From Rhizobium leguminosarum (GTDB lineage Bacteria; Pseudomonadota; Alphaproteobacteria; Rhizobiales; Rhizobiaceae), in NCBI RefSeq assembly GCF_002953715.1, contig NZ_CP025012.1, positions 2,728,001-2,792,000 on the forward strand: a stretch of 64,000 nt of DNA, read 5' to 3'. The notes below the pieces were generated by a model. The model was not told the origin of the DNA, did not search any database, and worked only from the letters and a program-made list of their open reading frames with translations. This document shows, in pieces, positions 9,782-18,514 of this stretch (position 1 is the stretch's first letter; the number at the start of each line of letters is the position of its first letter). Both the position numbers and the translations under genes were made by a program.

Positions 9782-9816
9782 CCAAGGGGTGGAGGCATAC
9801 AGCCTCCACCCCTTGG
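9782..9816 (-). other. Intercistronic 15-bp hairpin between lacE and lacF
   Basis: Perfect inverted repeat: CCAAGGGGTGGAGGC (9782-9796) and its complement (9802-9816) with a 5-nt loop. It lies between the binding-protein stop (9851) and the lacF start (9718). Stem-loops at this point in ABC operons commonly block 3' exonucleases or partly terminate transcription, giving more binding protein than permease. That role is inferred here. Confidence 0.75.
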
Positions 9817-9850
9817 AAGCAGCGGTTCGCCGCCGCCCCTGGGAGAGCTG

Positions 9851-11125
9851 CTAGATCTTGTAGATGCGCTTGCGCGTGCCCTCGAGGCGCGTCAGGATGG
9901 CCTTGCGCCGGTCGGGTTTGGCCATGAACTCCTGGAAGCCGACGAGGCCGGCCTGCGCCATATCGGGATCGCTGTCGCGGTCGTAATATTGCGACGTGCC
10001 CTGCACCGTCTTCATCGTCTCGACAGCGACGTTAACCAGCGGGTCCTTGCTTGGCGGCAGGTCGTGGCGCGGCGGCACATTGCCGCCCGGCTCCAGATAG
10101 GCCGCCAGATTCTCCGGCTTGTAGAAGTAGGCGAGGAATTCGCGCGCGCCCTGCTTGTTCTTGGCCTTGGCGGGAATGTGGATCGAGTTGACCGAGAATT
10201 CCTCGTAGTGGCCGACCTTGGCGTCGAGCACCGGGAAGGTCGCGTAAGAGAGCTGTGGCAGATCTTCGGCGGTGAAAGCTGAGCGCAGGAAAGCGCCGAG
10301 GTTCATCATGCCGGCCTTCTTCTGCGCCAGCAGCGCTGCAGCCTCCTGCCAGCCGAAGGACGTATGGTTCTCCGTGAAGAACCCCTTCGAAATCATCGCC
10401 TCCCACTGGTCGAAAACCGCTGTCAGCGAGGGATCGAGATAGCTCATCTCGCCGTTCATCAGCGCCATATGCTTGTCGAGGCCGTTGATGCGAAGATTCA
10501 TCTGGTCGAACCAGCCGGCCGCCGGCCATAATTCCTTGGTGCCGATCGCGACCGGCGTGATGCCCGCGGCCTTGCACTTGTCGCCATAGGCTATGAACTC
10601 TTCGGCCGTCGTCGGCACGGTTAGGCCATGCTGCTCGAACACATCCTTGCGATAGAACATGCCCCAGAGCGTGCCGCCGGTGGGGAGGCCGTACTGCTTG
10701 CCGTCTTCGGTGACGGCCCCTGCCGTCGCGCCGAGCACGTCCTTATATTTCTCTTTCTCGAAAAGGTCGGAGATATCGTCGAAGAGGCCGCGCTTGACGA
10801 AGGCGCGCATGCGGTTGCCCGAAAACCAGGAGCAGACGTCGGGCGCGCCGGCGACGAGATAGTTGCGAATGGCCGTCTTGTGGGCCTCGTGGTCCATATT
10901 GTTGATGACGACGTTGACGCCGGCTTCCTTGCTGAAGCCCGCGGCAATCGCCTTCAGCGCATCGAGTGCGGCACCATTGTTTTCGGCGGAGATCATCGTG
11001 ACCTCCTGGGCCTGCGCGATCGCCGGGATCGGAAAGCTGCCGGTGACCGCTGCGGCGGAAACCAGCCCCGCGCCTTTCAGGAAGCGTCTGCGGGTGGTCG
11101 ACGGAAATTGCTTCAAAAATGTCAT
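9851..11125 (-). CDS. lacE: TAT-exported sugar-binding protein of the lac-type importer
   Basis: Periplasmic solute-binding protein of the family 1 (MalE-like) class, 424 residues. The start is set at 11125 because GGGAGG precedes it and because it opens a twin-arginine signal: a basic stretch with RRRFLKG (about residues 12-18), a hydrophobic core and a predicted cleavage after AIAQA. The frame extends 25 codons further but without a start signal. The mature protein shows the usual two-lobe pattern and a GGTLWGMFYRK segment. First gene of the operon lacE-lacF-lacG-lacK-galactosidase, divergent from a ROK regulator. TAT export suggests folding before export. Confidence 0.9.
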   Translation of the reverse strand: MTFLKQFPSTTRRRFLKGAGLVSAAAVTGSFPIPAIAQAQEVTMISAENNGAALDALKAIAAGFSKEAGVNVVINNMDHEAHKTAIRNYLVAGAPDVCSWFSGNRMRAFVKRGLFDDISDLFEKEKYKDVLGATAGAVTEDGKQYGLPTGGTLWGMFYRKDVFEQHGLTVPTTAEEFIAYGDKCKAAGITPVAIGTKELWPAAGWFDQMNLRINGLDKHMALMNGEMSYLDPSLTAVFDQWEAMISKGFFTENHTSFGWQEAAALLAQKKAGMMNLGAFLRSAFTAEDLPQLSYATFPVLDAKVGHYEEFSVNSIHIPAKAKNKQGAREFLAYFYKPENLAAYLEPGGNVPPRHDLPPSKDPLVNVAVETMKTVQGTSQYYDRDSDPDMAQAGLVGFQEFMAKPDRRKAILTRLEGTRKRIYKI

Positions 11126-11293
11126 TGAATTCCTCCCAGTTGATCGATCAACATCTCCCGACCGTCGCCTCCTCCATGAAACGACCGACCAGGCATTCAA
11201 CGCTACGATCCGCTCGGCGATTCCAGCGATAATCCGCTTGGCTGAGTTGATCCGCGGCCGAACTTATGCATAGATCTTTGCAGCTCGCAATAA

Positions 11294-11310
11294 TTAATTT
11301 ACAAAATTAA
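11294..11310. promoter_or_regulatory. Candidate ROK operator
   Basis: Perfect inverted repeat TTAATTT-ACA-AAATTAA in an AT-rich patch of the 195-bp gap between lacE and the ROK gene. It ends 10 bp before the GTG start of the regulator and touches its ribosome site (AAGGA, 11309-11313). ROK repressors such as NagC and Mlc bind AT-rich dyads of the TTATTT/AAATAA kind. Binding by the neighbouring ROK protein is inferred. Confidence 0.6.
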
Positions 11311-11320
11311 GGAATGCATC

Positions 11321-12538
11321 GTGAAGTTAAAAGGCGACCAGACCACGGCGAGAGCCATGAACCGACGCCTCATCCTCAACCTTCTCCGGCGCGAGGGGCC
11401 GAGGAGCCGTGCCGACATCGCGACGGTGATTGGTTTAAGTCCTGCGGCCGTCACCTTCGTCGTCGCCGACCTTCTGGAGGAAGGCATCGTCATCGAAGGG
11501 AAGACCGTACCCGGCCTCACCGGCCGCCGTCCGATCCCGGTGGATATCAACTACGAACACGCGCTTGCCGTCGGCTTTAAGCTGATGGTCGATTCGCTAG
11601 AGTGCGTGGCGACCGACCTTGCCACCAACCCCGTCGCCGCCATGCGGGTAAGCCTCGACGGCCATGACCCGGATAAGGTGGCCGACCTGCTGGCGGGCAC
11701 CGTTCCCGAACTGGTGAAGCTCGCCGGCCGGCCCGACGCCAAGCTCGCCGGCATCGGCATCTCCATGCCGGGCGTCATCAACCACGAACAGACGGCTTGC
11801 GTGCGCAGCTACCGATTCAAATGGGACAATGTCCCTCTCGCCTCGCTCGTCGCCAGCCGCGTCCATGTCCCGGTCTGGCTGGAAGACGACACCAACGCCT
11901 ATGCCATTGCCCAGCAGCTCTTCGGACTCGGCCGCCAGCATCGTAACATGGCCGTTCTCGCCGTCGGCGTCGGCATCAGCTGCGCGCTTGTCATCGACGG
12001 CAAGCTCTATCGCGGCGCCAATGGTGCTGCCGGCAAATTCGGCCACACTCTCTATGAGGAGAATGGCCGGCTCTGCGAATGCGGCAAGCGCGGCTGTCTG
12101 ATGGCCTATCACTCCCAAATCTCGATGCTCCGGCGCTGGCGGGAGGCGACCGGCCGCGAGGAACTCGGTCTGCCGGAATTGTCGGGCGCGCTCGCATCAG
12201 GCGATGCCACCGCCCTCGCCCTCGTTGCCGATTCCGGCCGCGCCCTCGGCACCGCCCTTGCCAATCTCGTCAACATTACCGATCCCGAAGTCATCGTCGC
12301 CGGCGGCGAAGCCGTTTCGCTCGGCGACCCTTTCCTGACGCCGCTGCGCGAAGCGCTTTCCGCCCGGACCTTCCGAACCGCCCCGCCCCTCTTGCCCGAC
12401 TGGGAGGACAATTCCTGGGCTCGGGGTGCCGCCGCCCTGGTCACCCAGAAAATATTTGACTTCGAATCCTCCGGCGGCATCACGGACATCGCCAGTCTCG
12501 TCGGCGTCAGAACCGCGGGCTCATCATCGGCGGCGTAG
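11321..12538 (+). CDS. ROK family transcriptional repressor
   Basis: Sugar-responsive repressor of the NagC/XylR class, 405 residues, length normal. It has an N-terminal winged helix (about residues 12-60: NRRLILNLLRREGPRSRADI, then GLSPAAVTFVV), followed by a sugar-kinase-fold ROK domain. That domain carries a GIGISMPGVI segment, a GANGAAGKFGH segment and the zinc-binding CECGKRGC motif (about residue 250). GTG start at 11321 with AAGGA upstream. It is divergent from the lactose-type operon and most likely controls it and itself through the inverted repeat at 11294-11310. The inducer is presumably the imported sugar or its product; this is inference. Confidence 0.88.
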   Translation: MKLKGDQTTARAMNRRLILNLLRREGPRSRADIATVIGLSPAAVTFVVADLLEEGIVIEGKTVPGLTGRRPIPVDINYEHALAVGFKLMVDSLECVATDLATNPVAAMRVSLDGHDPDKVADLLAGTVPELVKLAGRPDAKLAGIGISMPGVINHEQTACVRSYRFKWDNVPLASLVASRVHVPVWLEDDTNAYAIAQQLFGLGRQHRNMAVLAVGVGISCALVIDGKLYRGANGAAGKFGHTLYEENGRLCECGKRGCLMAYHSQISMLRRWREATGREELGLPELSGALASGDATALALVADSGRALGTALANLVNITDPEVIVAGGEAVSLGDPFLTPLREALSARTFRTAPPLLPDWEDNSWARGAAALVTQKIFDFESSGGITDIASLVGVRTAGSSSAA

Positions 12539-12652
12539 TGATACACTGGCTTACAAAAATGCGGGTTTGCCGACACATCCCTGGTTCAATCATCGACTTA
12601 AATCCCGATACGGCCAACCGGTCGGAAATGGTCAATCAGGAAGGATGACGAC

Positions 12653-13039
12653 ATGAAAATGATCCAGGCTATCGCGCTCGCCCTTGTTCTCGGCGGCGCA
12701 GCCGCAGCACACGCAGAACAGCCGCTGCAGCGCACCGATCTCATCAAGAACGATATCGATGTGCCCGGCCACGAGGCCGTTCAGGTGCGCGTCGATTTTG
12801 CGCCCGGCGTTCTCGCCCCCAGTCACACGCATCCCGGCGAGGAGATCGCCTTCGTCATCGAAGGAACGCTGGAATACCAGCTCGAGGGCAGGCAGCAGGT
12901 TACCCTTAAGGCCGGCCAATCCTTGTTCATTCCCACCGGCGTCGCTCACTCTGCGAAGAATGTCGGCAGTGGCAAGGCGTCGGAACTGGCAACCTACATC
13001 GTCCGCAAAGGCGCGCCGCTGGTCGTGCCTGCCAAGTGA
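12653..13039 (+). CDS. Exported small cupin protein
   Basis: Single-domain cupin of 128 residues with a Sec signal peptide (residues 1-22, ending AAHAE). Cupin motif 1 is visible as PSHTHPGEEIAFVIEGTLEY (residues about 58-77, with two His and a Glu as metal ligands) and motif 2 near FIPTGVAHSAKN. Ribosome site AGGAAGG precedes the ATG. Many periplasmic cupins of this type bind a metal but their reaction is not established. It stands alone between the ROK gene and a second cupin gene 265 bp downstream. Confidence 0.82.
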   Translation: MKMIQAIALALVLGGAAAAHAEQPLQRTDLIKNDIDVPGHEAVQVRVDFAPGVLAPSHTHPGEEIAFVIEGTLEYQLEGRQQVTLKAGQSLFIPTGVAHSAKNVGSGKASELATYIVRKGAPLVVPAK

Positions 13040-13083
13040 GCCGTTCGTATAACCAGTGATCAGGCTGAGCACCACCTTTCTTG

Positions 13084-13107
13084 CCATTCCTGTTCTCGCA
13101 GGAATGG
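13084..13107. repeat. Short hairpin between the two cupin genes
   Basis: CCATTCCTG and CAGGAATGG (9-bp perfect arms, 6-nt loop) lie 45 bp after the first cupin gene. There is no T-run; it may be a 3'-end hairpin or part of a small intergenic repeat. The rest of the 13040-13303 gap shows nothing clear. Confidence 0.45.
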
Positions 13108-13303
13108 AGGAAACGTGGGTTTGGCTGCCCATTGATAAGAATTCGCTTTGCCGCGCCACCCTTCGGACCCCGTTTGCCGGGAGAGGGTTACCAACCATGC
13201 TACTTGCGTGCGAGCCGCCGTTTCGCCCTTGCGGTCGCCTTCCATTCACGGCAGCATGTCCGTGTCCTCAATCATCTGAAGCTCTCACATCAGGAGGATT
13301 ACC

Positions 13304-13831
13304 ATGGCAACGTCTGAGCGCCCCTCCTTTGTCGTCCACTGGAGCGAGATCGAACAGCCTGGCGACTCGCATTATGACGATGACGACGAGTTGATGAGCA
13401 TCGGTGCGCCTTTCGGACGCTATTTCGGGCTGGCGAAATTGGGCATTCATCACGAGCGCTTGCCGCCTGGCCGGCGCACATCCTTTCCGCATGCCGAGAG
13501 CGCCGAGGAAGAATTCGTCTATGTTATCGAAGGCGCGCCCGACGTCTGGCTCGATGGCCACCTGCATCGGCTGAAGCCCGGCGACGCCGTCGGATTTCCT
13601 GCCGGCACCGGGATCGCCCATAGTTTCCTCAACAACACGCAAGCCGAAGTGCATCTCCTCGTCGTCGGCGAGCGCCATAAGGCCGAGAACCGCATTTTCT
13701 ACCCGCTCCACCCTCACCGCAGACCGCTGCATAATGATTGGTGGGATGACCATCCCACCCATGCCCTCGGTCCGCACGATGGAATGCCGGATCTGGTGCG
13801 GGAAGCAAAGGGCCGAGGAAACAGCGGATAG
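13304..13831 (+). CDS. Cytoplasmic cupin-domain protein
   Basis: Cupin protein of 175 residues without signal peptide. Motif 1 spans about residues 58-80 (RRTSFPHAESAEEEFVYVIE, a His followed by acidic residues) and motif 2 near GTGIAHSFLN. The C-terminus is rich in His and Trp (LHNDWWDDHP), unusual for small cupins. ATG 13304 follows AGGAGG. Such proteins are often annotated as mannose-6-phosphate isomerase-like or transcription-linked cupins; nothing in the sequence fixes a substrate. Confidence 0.8.
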   Translation: MATSERPSFVVHWSEIEQPGDSHYDDDDELMSIGAPFGRYFGLAKLGIHHERLPPGRRTSFPHAESAEEEFVYVIEGAPDVWLDGHLHRLKPGDAVGFPAGTGIAHSFLNNTQAEVHLLVVGERHKAENRIFYPLHPHRRPLHNDWWDDHPTHALGPHDGMPDLVREAKGRGNSG

Positions 13832-13907
13832 ATCAGCCGGGCCGATAGCCGGCCGCAATAGCGCTTCGCGCAAAGCGGAGAGCAACGCTTGGCTGGAACT
13901 TCGACAA

Positions 13908-14645
13908 TTATGGGCTAAGGCCAGCCAACCGCAACAGCTCGTCATTTTCGTGCGCAACGCCTTCCGTCAGCCGGGCGGCGGCAATCGGGGGAAGCCAGGC
14001 CAGAATGTTGCTGACCTCCGATCCGGTGACCGAGGCGTAAGCTTCGACATAGCCCATCGCCCGGTCCGGCATCGCATGGTGCAACAGGACGTATGTTCGG
14101 CAAACATCGGCCAGAGGATTGCCACAGCAGGCGTCGAGCCAGTCGACGATCATAAACCCCTGCCCCGACCCGTGAATATTCCAGGGGTGAAAATCGCCGT
14201 GACACACCCTGTCGCCATCCGGAAGGGTATCGAGTTCCAACAGGAGCCGCTTTCTGGACGCAGCATCCAGCCCCTCGGCTCGCCGGATCCTGGCAGAAAG
14301 CCTGGCCATGAGAGACGGCAACCCGTCGCCGGGTTTTTCGTGAAGTCTTCGATGCAGTTGCGCCATGTCTTCAAGCGGCGCTCTTCCTGCCGTCGAGACG
14401 AATTGGTCGGCAAAACAGGAGCTGGGCGCGCGATCCATCAACACGCCCCAGCGCCCATCGAATTCGCCGACCGCGTGGACCTTGGGCGCCGGCAGCGCGA
14501 GCCTCTCAAGGATCGACAGGTTCGCGGCTTCCCTGAATGACGACGCCGTGGAGGCGGCTCGCCTGTACAGCTTCAGCGCCAAGGCGCCATATTCGAAGAC
14601 CTCGGCCTCTTTACCCGAACCAAGGAGCCGACCGATTTCGGTCAT
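13908..14645 (-). CDS. Aminoglycoside phosphotransferase-fold kinase
   Basis: Small-molecule kinase of the APH/choline kinase superfamily, 245 residues. A nucleotide-binding start LGSGKEAEVF (residues 8-17) leads to the catalytic loop CHGDFHPWN (148-156, catalytic Asp151) and the metal-binding IVDWLDA (166-172). The family covers antibiotic, homoserine, choline and sugar kinases. No neighbour gives the substrate and there is no reason to infer drug resistance from this gene alone. It is convergent with the cupin at 13304 and has no operon partner. Confidence 0.82.
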   Translation of the reverse strand: MTEIGRLLGSGKEAEVFEYGALALKLYRRAASTASSFREAANLSILERLALPAPKVHAVGEFDGRWGVLMDRAPSSCFADQFVSTAGRAPLEDMAQLHRRLHEKPGDGLPSLMARLSARIRRAEGLDAASRKRLLLELDTLPDGDRVCHGDFHPWNIHGSGQGFMIVDWLDACCGNPLADVCRTYVLLHHAMPDRAMGYVEAYASVTGSEVSNILAWLPPIAAARLTEGVAHENDELLRLAGLSP

Positions 14646-14955
14646 TGCGGTGCCTCAATTTCTGATTTCAGCAAGATTGCATGGTGATCTCGCGAGAAAT
14701 GCCGCGATCACTGCCATCGCAGTTTGCCACGGTCGACCAAAACAGGTGAGCGAAATTGCCGAGGCAGCACCTGCAGGTGGCACAGTTGGCCAGCGACTAT
14801 AGCTTTCGGAGAGATGCTGGGCCGCTTGCGTGAGTTTACCGCCACGCTGCAGGATAGCGTTGCACTGGCCGCCTCGGCCAAAGTCCCGTCATTTGCATAG
14901 TCAGGCTGGTTGGATAAACTCCACGCTCGGGACCACTATCCAGGAGGGACAGTTC

Positions 14956-15267
14956 GTGATTTGGCTCATCGTGTTGCCCTTCGCAGGAGTCTTTATCGCC
15001 GCCTTGATCATGAAGCGAGGGATCAGACTTTGGATATCCATCGCAATCGCGAGCTTAGCAATATTGGTTGGGGTGATCTGCCTACACACCTTCGCCGTCG
15101 AGCCAAGCTGTCGGATTGATGAACAGGAATGTGTGGGAGCGACGGCGATTGCGTGGCTCATAGCCTTTATTTGGAGTGCTCCATGTGTTGGATTCCTCCT
15201 TAAACTTATCGGCCAAATTCGTGAGGGTAATGTCGCCGATGAAAACCGCCATCATATTCGACTGTGA
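14956..15267 (+). CDS. Small inner-membrane protein, three helices
   Basis: Hypothetical protein of 103 residues. GTG 14956 is chosen because AGGAGGG lies 7 bases upstream; the longer frame from 14830 has no ribosome site and a non-membrane N-terminus. Three hydrophobic segments fill most of the chain (about residues 2-20, 25-47, 62-85), with two Cys in the loop between helices two and three (SCRIDEQEC) that could form a disulphide outside. Its 3' end overlaps the exonuclease gene by 29 bases, which implies co-transcription. Confidence 0.65.
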   Translation: MIWLIVLPFAGVFIAALIMKRGIRLWISIAIASLAILVGVICLHTFAVEPSCRIDEQECVGATAIAWLIAFIWSAPCVGFLLKLIGQIREGNVADENRHHIRL

Positions 15268-15853
15268 ATTTCTTTGCCTGGAAGGCTCACAACGCAGATT
15301 TTGGTGCGCGGCCCACGATCCCGATCCTGTCATTGCGCAGATCGGAGCTATCAAGCTCGGCCTTGAGGGCGAGTTTCCGATCCTCGATACGTATAAATCC
15401 TACGTCCGACCCATCGATCGCTTCGGCGAGAGGTATCCACTCGATCCTTATTTCACCAATCTGACCGGTATCACCGAAGAGGATATCGACGCCCATGGCG
15501 TGGCGTTGCAGGATGCCCTTTCCAGCATCGACAGCTTCTCGGGCGGCGCCCGGTTTTGGTCGTGGGGCAAGGACGAGCTGAACATGTTGGCCATCAGCTG
15601 CTATGTCGCCGGCATTCAGCCTTCCATCCCCGCCCGCCGCTTCGACAACGCCGTCAAGCTTCTCGTCGCTGCGGGCATGCCGATCGAGGATTTGGCAAAG
15701 ACGCCCAGCAACAAACTGGCCGACTATTACCAGGTCGAACATCCTCCATTGCGGGGACATGACGGGCTCGACGACGCTCTGTCGATATCATACACGCTGC
15801 AGCATCTGATGAAGATTGGGAAATTGCTACCCGAGGTTTTCGACCGAATCTGA
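15239..15853 (+). CDS. DEDDh-type 3'-5' exonuclease domain protein
   Basis: RNase T/DnaQ-like exonuclease of about 204 residues. ExoI motif is FDCEF (Asp and Glu metal ligands, residues 8-12), and the ExoIII-type motif is HDGLDDALS near the C-terminus with the His and Asp of the DEDDh class. A Trp-Gly-Lys-Asp segment (WSWGKDELN) supplies the middle Asp. An alternative ATG lies three codons earlier (15230). The frame overlaps the preceding membrane protein by 29 bases. It could act on nucleic acid ends in repair or RNA processing; specificity cannot be read from sequence. Confidence 0.78.
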   Translation: MKTAIIFDCEFLCLEGSQRRFWCAAHDPDPVIAQIGAIKLGLEGEFPILDTYKSYVRPIDRFGERYPLDPYFTNLTGITEEDIDAHGVALQDALSSIDSFSGGARFWSWGKDELNMLAISCYVAGIQPSIPARRFDNAVKLLVAAGMPIEDLAKTPSNKLADYYQVEHPPLRGHDGLDDALSISYTLQHLMKIGKLLPEVFDRI

Positions 15854-15871
15854 GGACAGAGAGAGCTTCAC

Positions 15872-16747
15872 CTACCGCGCAAACTTGCGGGCGCCGGCGA
15901 CGCAGAGGATGACGGCAACGGTCACGGCGAGCATGGCCCAGGTCACGGGCTCGTGCAGCAGGGTTGTGGCGAGCGCCAGCCCGAAGAACGGTTGGAGCAA
16001 CTGCAGTTGGCCGACGGCAGCGATGCCGCCCTGCGACAGGCCGCGATACCAGAAGATGAAGCCTATCAGCATGGAAAACAGCGAGACATAGGCAAGGCCG
16101 AGCAGCGCCGGCGCTTCGATGCCCGAGAAGGTCTCCGGCCGATGGAAAAGCGCGACCGCGACCGTCACCGGCAGCGACAGCACGAGCGCCCAGGAAATCA
16201 CCTGCCACCCGCCGAGGGTGCGTGAAAGCCTGCCGCCTTCGGCATAACCGAGGCCGCAGACGACGACGGCCGCCAGCATCAACAGATCGCCGACCGGCGA
16301 GGCCGTCAGGCCCTGCGTCAGTGCAAATCCCGCCACCAGCGCGCTGCCGAGGACGGAAAAGAGCCAGAATGCCGGCTTCGGCCGTTCTCCGCCACGGATC
16401 ACGCCGAAGATCGCCGTCGCGAGTGGCAGCAGGCCGATGAAGACGATCGAATGGGCTGAGGTGACATGCTGCAGCGCCAGCGCCGTCAGCAGGGGGAAGC
16501 CGACAACGACGCCCAACGCCACGACGGCCAGGGAGAGAATATCACCTCGGCTCGGCCGCTTCTCTCTGAAAGCAATCAGCAGGCCAAGGGCGAGGAAGCC
16601 GGCGATCGCCGCGCGCGCCACGGTGAGAAAGACCGGATCGAACTGCATCACCGCCACGCGCGTCGCCGGCAGCGATCCGCTGAAGATCACCACCCCGATA
16701 AAACCATTGATCCATCCCGATGCCATGCGGTCCAACTCGCGCTCCAT
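15872..16747 (-). CDS. EamA/DMT family metabolite exporter
   Basis: Inner-membrane exporter of the drug/metabolite transporter superfamily, about 291 residues with ten predicted helices in two EamA repeats (about residues 10-140 and 150-285). ATG 16747 is preferred because GAAGGAG is spaced 11 bases upstream; a GTG at 16759 falls right on that site. Divergent from a MocR-type regulator with about 110 bp between starts, the usual arrangement in which the regulator senses an amino acid or vitamin and controls its exporter. The substrate is unknown. Confidence 0.87.
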   Translation of the reverse strand: MERELDRMASGWINGFIGVVIFSGSLPATRVAVMQFDPVFLTVARAAIAGFLALGLLIAFREKRPSRGDILSLAVVALGVVVGFPLLTALALQHVTSAHSIVFIGLLPLATAIFGVIRGGERPKPAFWLFSVLGSALVAGFALTQGLTASPVGDLLMLAAVVVCGLGYAEGGRLSRTLGGWQVISWALVLSLPVTVAVALFHRPETFSGIEAPALLGLAYVSLFSMLIGFIFWYRGLSQGGIAAVGQLQLLQPFFGLALATTLLHEPVTWAMLAVTVAVILCVAGARKFAR

Positions 16748-16858
16748 GACGCGCTGCACTCCTTCATTCTCTAGCTCTTATCGGCCAACACGGATGGTTA
16801 TGACAGTCACAGTCTGATACAATTTCGCGAAACTGTAATGGTGCAGGAAGCAATACGG

Positions 16859-18247
16859 ATGAACGAAGGACGCACGCGCGTGGAGATGGTCGCCGCGACG
16901 ATCAGGCAGCGCATCGCCGGGCGCAGCCTGACGCCGGGCGCAAGGCTACCCTCTGTTCGAGGGCTGGCCGCGACGTTGAAGCTGTCGACATCGACAGTCG
17001 TCGACGCTTATGAGCGGTTGGTCGCCGAAGGCGCGATCCTGGCAAGGCCGGGCTCGGGATTCTACGTCGCCAACCAGGCAGCGCCCTTTGCGCTTGCCGA
17101 GGCCGGGCCGAAGCTCGACCGCGCCGTCGATCCGTTCTGGATATCGCGGCAATCGCTGGAGGCTGATGAAACCGACCTGAAGCCCGGCTGCGGCTGGCTG
17201 CCGCCCTCCTGGCTGCCGGGGGACGGCATGCGCCGCGGGCTGAGAACACTTGCCCGAGCCGACGGGCCGGCGCTCGCCGATTACGGCTCGCCGCTCGGCT
17301 TGCCGCAACTGCGCCAGCTAATTTCCCGCCGCATGGGTGAACGCGGGATCGAAGCCTCTCCCGACCAAATCATGCTGGCCGATTCCGGCACGCAGGCAAT
17401 CGATCTGCTCTGCCGTTTCCTGCTGGAACCCGGCGACACCGTGCTGGTCGACGATCCTTGCTATTTCAATTTCCATGCGCTGCTGCGCGCCCATCGGGCA
17501 AAGATCGTCGGTGTGCCCTACACGCCGTCCGGTCCCGATATCGAGGTGTTTGCGCAAGTCGTCGCCGATGAGCGTCCGCGGCTCTACATCACCAACTCCG
17601 CCATCCACAATCCGACCGGCGCAACGTTGTCTCCCGTTACGGCCCACCGGGTTCTAAAACTCGCCGACCAGTTCGACTTGACCATCATCGAGGACGATAT
17701 CTTCGCCGATTTCGAATATACGCCGGCGCCCCGCCTTGCCGCCTTCGACGGGCTCGAGCGGGTCATTCACATCGGCAGCTTCTCGAAGACCCTGTCGGCC
17801 TCGGCCCGCTGCGGCTTCGTCGTGGCGAAACCGGAATGGATCGACGGCCTGACCGACCTGAAGATCGCCACCTCCTTCGGCGGCGGCCGGCTGACGGCGG
17901 AACTGGTGCTGAACGTCTTGAGCGACGGCAGCTATCGCAAACACATGGAGACGCTGAGACACCGGCTCTCCCGGGCGATGAGCGAGGTCTCGGCCCGGCT
18001 GAAGAATCTCGGCATAACGCCCTGGCTGGAGCCTCAGGCCGGAATGTTCCTCTGGTGCCGGTTGCCCGATGGCATCGATGCGGCTGACGTGGCGCGCGCC
18101 GCACTGGAAAAGAGGATCGTTTTGGCTCCCGGAAACGCATTCAGCCTGTCGCAATCGGCAACGAATTTCATGCGTTTCAACGTGTCCCAGACACTCGATC
18201 CAAGGGTGTTCGAGGTGCTGGGCGATATCCTGGCAGGAAGAGGATAA
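16859..18247 (+). CDS. MocR-type regulator (GntR wHTH fused to aminotransferase fold)
   Basis: PLP-dependent transcription regulator of 462 residues. The N-terminal GntR winged helix spans about residues 1-70 (GARLPSVRGLAATLKLSTST). The rest is a class I aminotransferase fold with the PLP-binding lysine in GSFSKTLSAS (about residue 310) and NPTGATLSP upstream. ATG 16859 is preferred over 16838 because AGGAAG sits 8 bases before it. The divergent DMT exporter is the probable target; the 110-bp gap contains near-repeated blocks (CAGTCACAGTC) that could be its sites. PdxR and GabR are well-studied relatives. Confidence 0.9.
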   Translation: MNEGRTRVEMVAATIRQRIAGRSLTPGARLPSVRGLAATLKLSTSTVVDAYERLVAEGAILARPGSGFYVANQAAPFALAEAGPKLDRAVDPFWISRQSLEADETDLKPGCGWLPPSWLPGDGMRRGLRTLARADGPALADYGSPLGLPQLRQLISRRMGERGIEASPDQIMLADSGTQAIDLLCRFLLEPGDTVLVDDPCYFNFHALLRAHRAKIVGVPYTPSGPDIEVFAQVVADERPRLYITNSAIHNPTGATLSPVTAHRVLKLADQFDLTIIEDDIFADFEYTPAPRLAAFDGLERVIHIGSFSKTLSASARCGFVVAKPEWIDGLTDLKIATSFGGGRLTAELVLNVLSDGSYRKHMETLRHRLSRAMSEVSARLKNLGITPWLEPQAGMFLWCRLPDGIDAADVARAALEKRIVLAPGNAFSLSQSATNFMRFNVSQTLDPRVFEVLGDILAGRG

Positions 18248-18357
18248 TGGAAGGTGGGCCGTCGCGGATCGAGCGCGCTCTTCTCGCGTCGTCCAACCCC
18301 TCTTTTGAGGGCGTTATCCAGCAAGGCTGACTGTTTAGGAGCGGCATTCACCAACGA

Positions 18358-18490
18358 CCCTCATCCTGAGGCGCGTAGCCCACGGGGCGAAGCCTCGAAG
18401 GACACGTCGCAGCGCTGCTCCTTGCATCCATCTGACGTTTGCGCACCCGCCTCGCCCTTCGAGGCCCGTGCGGGGCGCCTCAGGGTGAGG
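18358..18490. repeat. Imperfect long palindromic intergenic repeat
   Basis: The left arm (18358-18403) and right arm (18453-18490) are imperfect reverse complements sharing CCTCANCCTGAGGCGC, CACGGG and CCTCGAAGG blocks, with about 50 bp between them. The sequence style (CTGAGG...CCTCGAAGG) matches palindromic repeats scattered in Rhizobiales genomes. It sits between the 3' ends of the convergent MocR and receiver genes. Confidence 0.6.
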
Positions 18491-18514
18491 CTCTCTTGAT
18501 CCCGCCGTCGATCA

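Noticed and set aside
13908..14645. Aminoglycoside resistance gene
   Set aside because: The fold is shared by many metabolic kinases and there is no resistance or mobile context.
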